The notes under the pieces were generated by a model that saw only the letters and a list, made by a program, of their open reading frames with translations, was not told the origin of the DNA and ran no database searches. DNA of 64,000 nt from contig CP075494.1 of assembly GCA_021613535.1 (NCBI GenBank), positions 14,384,001-14,448,000 on the forward strand, given 5' to 3'. Positions 60,802 to 64,000 of this stretch are shown in pieces; position 1 is the stretch's first letter; each line of letters opens with the position of its first letter. The position numbers and the translations under genes are program-made. The stretch comes from Adineta vaga (lineage: Eukaryota; Rotifera).

Positions 60802-62260
60802 CATAGTTCAATTTTTCGAATGTATGAATATCTCTTGCCAATTTACAGTAACCGATATATGCTTTTCGTATAGAATTATCCTAAATAAAATACAGACATT
60901 GTATTCTACCACTAAATTTCTTTAATATTTGAAGAAAATGGTAGATACTTGACTTGATCTAAATATCAAATTCATTTATAATGATTATGAACACGCTAAG
61001 ATTTATATGCAGAATTAATAAGTAACCTAATAGTAGCTTTTTTTCTCTCTACATAGATTGTGATATTGTTAGAGAAATATTTCAGTCAAATATTAACGAG
61101 AATGATTATTTTAAGAAAAACATATTAGTCCATCTAGCAACAATGGTGGATAGTAGAGAGAAGTTTTGATCATGCTATGATTTGGAAATTATTTATTCAT
61201 GATTAAATTTCTTCGTTTCAAATACATTCAATTGATTTTAGTTCTCAGCTTTGTTTTCTTGCACGTTCGAATATTCTGTTTAATAACAAAATAACTATTT
61301 ACTGACATTCATTTTCTTTCCAGACTTCTTCTTTTTTTTTGTTGTTGCTAATTACACTGTCAACTGAAAGAAAGGGTATATATATATATACATAATCTCT
61401 TATATAAAGATGTATTATCAATAGACTGATGATTTCTCACGTTCTTCTCCTATCATTGTCATTTTGTTGATGAGTTTTTCTTATGGTTGATATCATACGC
61501 GTTTTTCTTTGTTTCTATCATTAAAGAAACATAAAGCATTTCCAACATTTTTTCCTGCTCTTATTTCTTAACTTAGAGAAGATTCGATGATACAATAATG
61601 ATATGTCTATAAGCATAGAGCTGCAGCTGTTTTTTCCTATCTTATTGATATATGACGATAGAAAAGACTACTAGCTGTAGTAAATGATAGTTGGCCCTGA
61701 AGCTCGTTTGTCAATCTTCAAGTCTTTATGTCAACATGATCGTGTCGTAAATATCTACATGTAGGTCCTAACCTAGTTTGCTCGTTTTCTATTTCGATAG
61801 CTATTCATCTTCGTCAATAGAGTCGACGTGATACACTCATCAATGAATAATATCCTTAGTGTTGATTATATATAATCATTTCTCGTTTCATCAATGGATT
61901 TTGTAGAAAAAGAATTCTCTTACATGTACTTCATTCTTTCTCTCATCTCGATCTTTTGAATAAAATCAACAGAATTGAAAGTAAACATGTTCTCTTTTTT
62001 TCTTCATGTAAAATTCATCATTATGTCACTAAAAAATATGCATGGAACATACAAAAGAGGTAAATGTATGACATTTTACGTAAGACTTTGTATTTTTTAA
62101 TGATTTGACTATAGTCATCAAGGAATTGATTTGTAAAAAGTCATATATCGTTTTTGAAGAGTGTTTTATCTGAAATGACATTAGAAAAATAACGTGAAAA
62201 TTTCGATACCTTATGAAATGAATTTTTTCCTGTTCTTTTTCATCGTTATTCTTTCGATGT

Positions 62261-62310
62261 CTCCCTCCGCCTCTCCTTCTCTCTCTCTCTCGTTCTCTCT
62301 CTTCATTCTT
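62261..62310. repeat. CT-rich simple repeat
   Basis: A run of CT dinucleotides and CCT units with few interruptions. Confidence 0.8.
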
Positions 62311-62991
62311 CTTTATTTTTAGTCGTTTTCTTTCCAATAATGATATCATGCCCTCGTCATACGTCTGTCTTTCTATTATTTTCATAGTTTCTTGAGGAGT
62401 ACTCATGACATCGAACTTATTGATTCTTCACAAAATCGCATCGATCGATCAGTTGTTATTCTATAAAACAAATGTTAACAGTCTATCTAGTGATAAATCA
62501 TAAACTATCCTTTTTATTCGACAAATACATAGCCATTCGTATATTTTCGTTCTTTGTAAAGAATATTACTAATATCTTAATCTCTTTCATCATTCTTCTG
62601 TTGTTTTAGTCGGTGCGTGTGTTTTTTAATTTAATCACAAACAGACGAAATACAACGTATGCTAGCGTTAACCTTCATAGTTGATAATAGTAAACGGAGT
62701 AAGCAAAAAACCAGCGGTAGAGTGCTGGATGGTGCAATGACAATGTAATAGAATGCAAGCTGTTTGTACTTGGAAAAAGATGCAGTAACAACAGCAACAT
62801 TGAGGAAGGAGAGAACGTGAAAGAACTTTTTTTCTTTCTTTCTTTCTGTTGCATCGAGTCTCTTTTGTTCTGTTCGTGGAACGAATGGATCTGAATGTAT
62901 TTCTCTTTCTCTCGATCGTATACACGCCATCGTTGTTGTTATGTGATGGCAGTGGCTCATTCATTCTCGTTTACAGGGCAATGCCTGCTGT

Positions 62992-63007
62992 GTAAGCGCG
63001 CGCTTAC
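62992..63007. repeat. Perfect GC-rich palindrome
   Basis: GTAAGCGCGCGCTTAC reads identically on both strands and is followed by a partial echo (GCGCTT). It is unusually GC-rich for this window. Confidence 0.8.
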
Positions 63008-63805
63008 GCGCTTCTCCTGTTGAGTAAGTTGTTGTATTTCTTTTCCTTCGTTCTGTCGTTTTTGCGTTTTTTTCTTTTCTTCGTTTTTTTTACTATTTGC
63101 GTTACAAACTACCATGTATGAGAATGTGTGTATACGTAGTTGCAATAGCAGTATTAACCCGTTTTTGTTACAGAGCGCCCACTCAACAGCAACGACGAGA
63201 AGAAAACGTATATAATGCACGTAAGAATACGTACGAAGAAACGACAGTCGATTCGATAACTACTGTGCGATTGGATCTTTATCACAACGTCAGTAGCAGC
63301 AACAGCAAGAACAACAACAACAACAACTATATTTCAACAAGTAATACAAGAAGATTTAAATTCTATACGTATGTATATGTATATATGAATTAAACAATTG
63401 AATCGTAGGGAAAGAAGATTTTTGCAATCACGTTTATTACATTATTGACTTTCTATATGATACCATAGCAGGAAAAAAAAGGTTATCATCATCATCAACT
63501 GAACAAGCAGCATGTCTTAACTCTATACTATTGTAAAGGTTAACTCTGATCTGTTACGGCATACCATTGATTCATTTATTGATCGAAAGTCAATCACAAT
63601 ACATATATACAGAGATATATGGATATACGACGCACTCATCTCAATTACATTGCTCTCTATTATCCTATACTTAACGAAATATAATCACATGATAATATTT
63701 CGTTCTTTTGTAGATCCTTTTTTCTTCGTTTTTTTTCTTCATCTATCGTTAACTTTCATTTACCTGATGGTCGTGATGATGATAGACCGATAAAACGACC
63801 GGTAG

Positions 63806-63824
63806 AAAGAGAGAGAGAGAGAGA
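63806..63824. repeat. (GA)n microsatellite
   Basis: About nine GA units. Confidence 0.8.
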
Positions 63825-64000
63825 CGAAGTATAGCAAAGCTTAGATAAAATTGCAGCTGACGCATGTGCTTGCAATGGCCTTGTATCGTTTGGATTTTTT
63901 CTTTGCATGATCATCACATCAAATTCGTTTTTCGTCATCATCATTCACTCCCTTTTTTTTCATTCTGTACTCGAATAATCATTGTCGATTCTCATTTCTT

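Larger units (their letters stand above)
60802..64000. other. 3.2-kb region without a supported gene
   Basis: No open frame here shows a recognisable domain; frames at 62029-62406, 62631-62964 and 63097-63393 are low complexity. It holds (TA)n near 61376-61390, a CT tract at 62261-62310, a 16-bp palindrome at 62992-63007 and a GA tract at 63806-63824. It may be 5' flank or long intron of a gene beyond the window. Confidence 0.5.

Noticed and set aside
62029-62964. Arg/Glu-rich and Ser-rich minus-strand frames
   Set aside because: They translate simple CT/GA repeats.
63097-63393. 98-codon Asn-rich frame with hydrophobic start
   Set aside because: Low complexity and no splice or homology support.

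Overview
The window looks like nuclear DNA of a small invertebrate, most likely a bdelloid rotifer. It is AT-rich and gene-dense. Most genes are split by GT-AG introns of about 45-70 bp. Animal genes (TRPM channel, tetraspanin, MED14, TRMT1, RPL19, BRMS1-like, NHERF-like scaffolds, animal-type acetyl-CoA carboxylase) lie beside bacterial-type metabolic genes. An F-box relic and a short TGTGGG-type (bdelloid telomere-like) repeat fit the same assignment. The species call is inference; no search was run.

Region by region. 1-3 kb: a bacterial-type ureidoglycolate lyase converges on a malate synthase G. The first makes glyoxylate from a purine breakdown product and the second condenses glyoxylate with acetyl-CoA to malate. 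3-6 kb: a small GPI-anchored-like protein, a tetraspanin and a secreted protein. 6-11 kb: accessory DNA with a perfect 194-bp inverted repeat, a broken F-box gene, a broken secreted-protein gene and a telomere-like hairpin. 11-18 kb: a membrane-anchored acyl-CoA oxidase-like gene, a TRPM channel gene and tRNA-Glu(CTC). 18-29 kb: a single-exon BRMS1-like gene and a complete acetyl-CoA carboxylase gene. 29-33 kb: a two-PDZ gene and a type II membrane protein whose Thr/Ser stalk is built from twelve phase-1 micro-exons. 33-44 kb: MED14, TRMT1, RPL19 with a long Gln/Lys tail, and a small secreted protein. 45-53 kb: a locus with nine PDZ domains of NHERF/PDZK1 type ending in a PDZ ligand, then a small membrane protein. 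54-61 kb: a U-box-kinase-zinc-finger gene and two divergent, unrecognised genes that may share an N-terminal module. 61-64 kb: no gene seen.

Working together: ureidoglycolate lyase and malate synthase G form a two-step salvage route. BRMS1-like and MED14 act in transcription, TRMT1 and RPL19 in translation. The two PDZ genes are clearly related. No toxin, virus or CRISPR locus was seen. Intron positions were read by eye. They are firm where the spliced frame and family alignment agree, and are marked as uncertain elsewhere.
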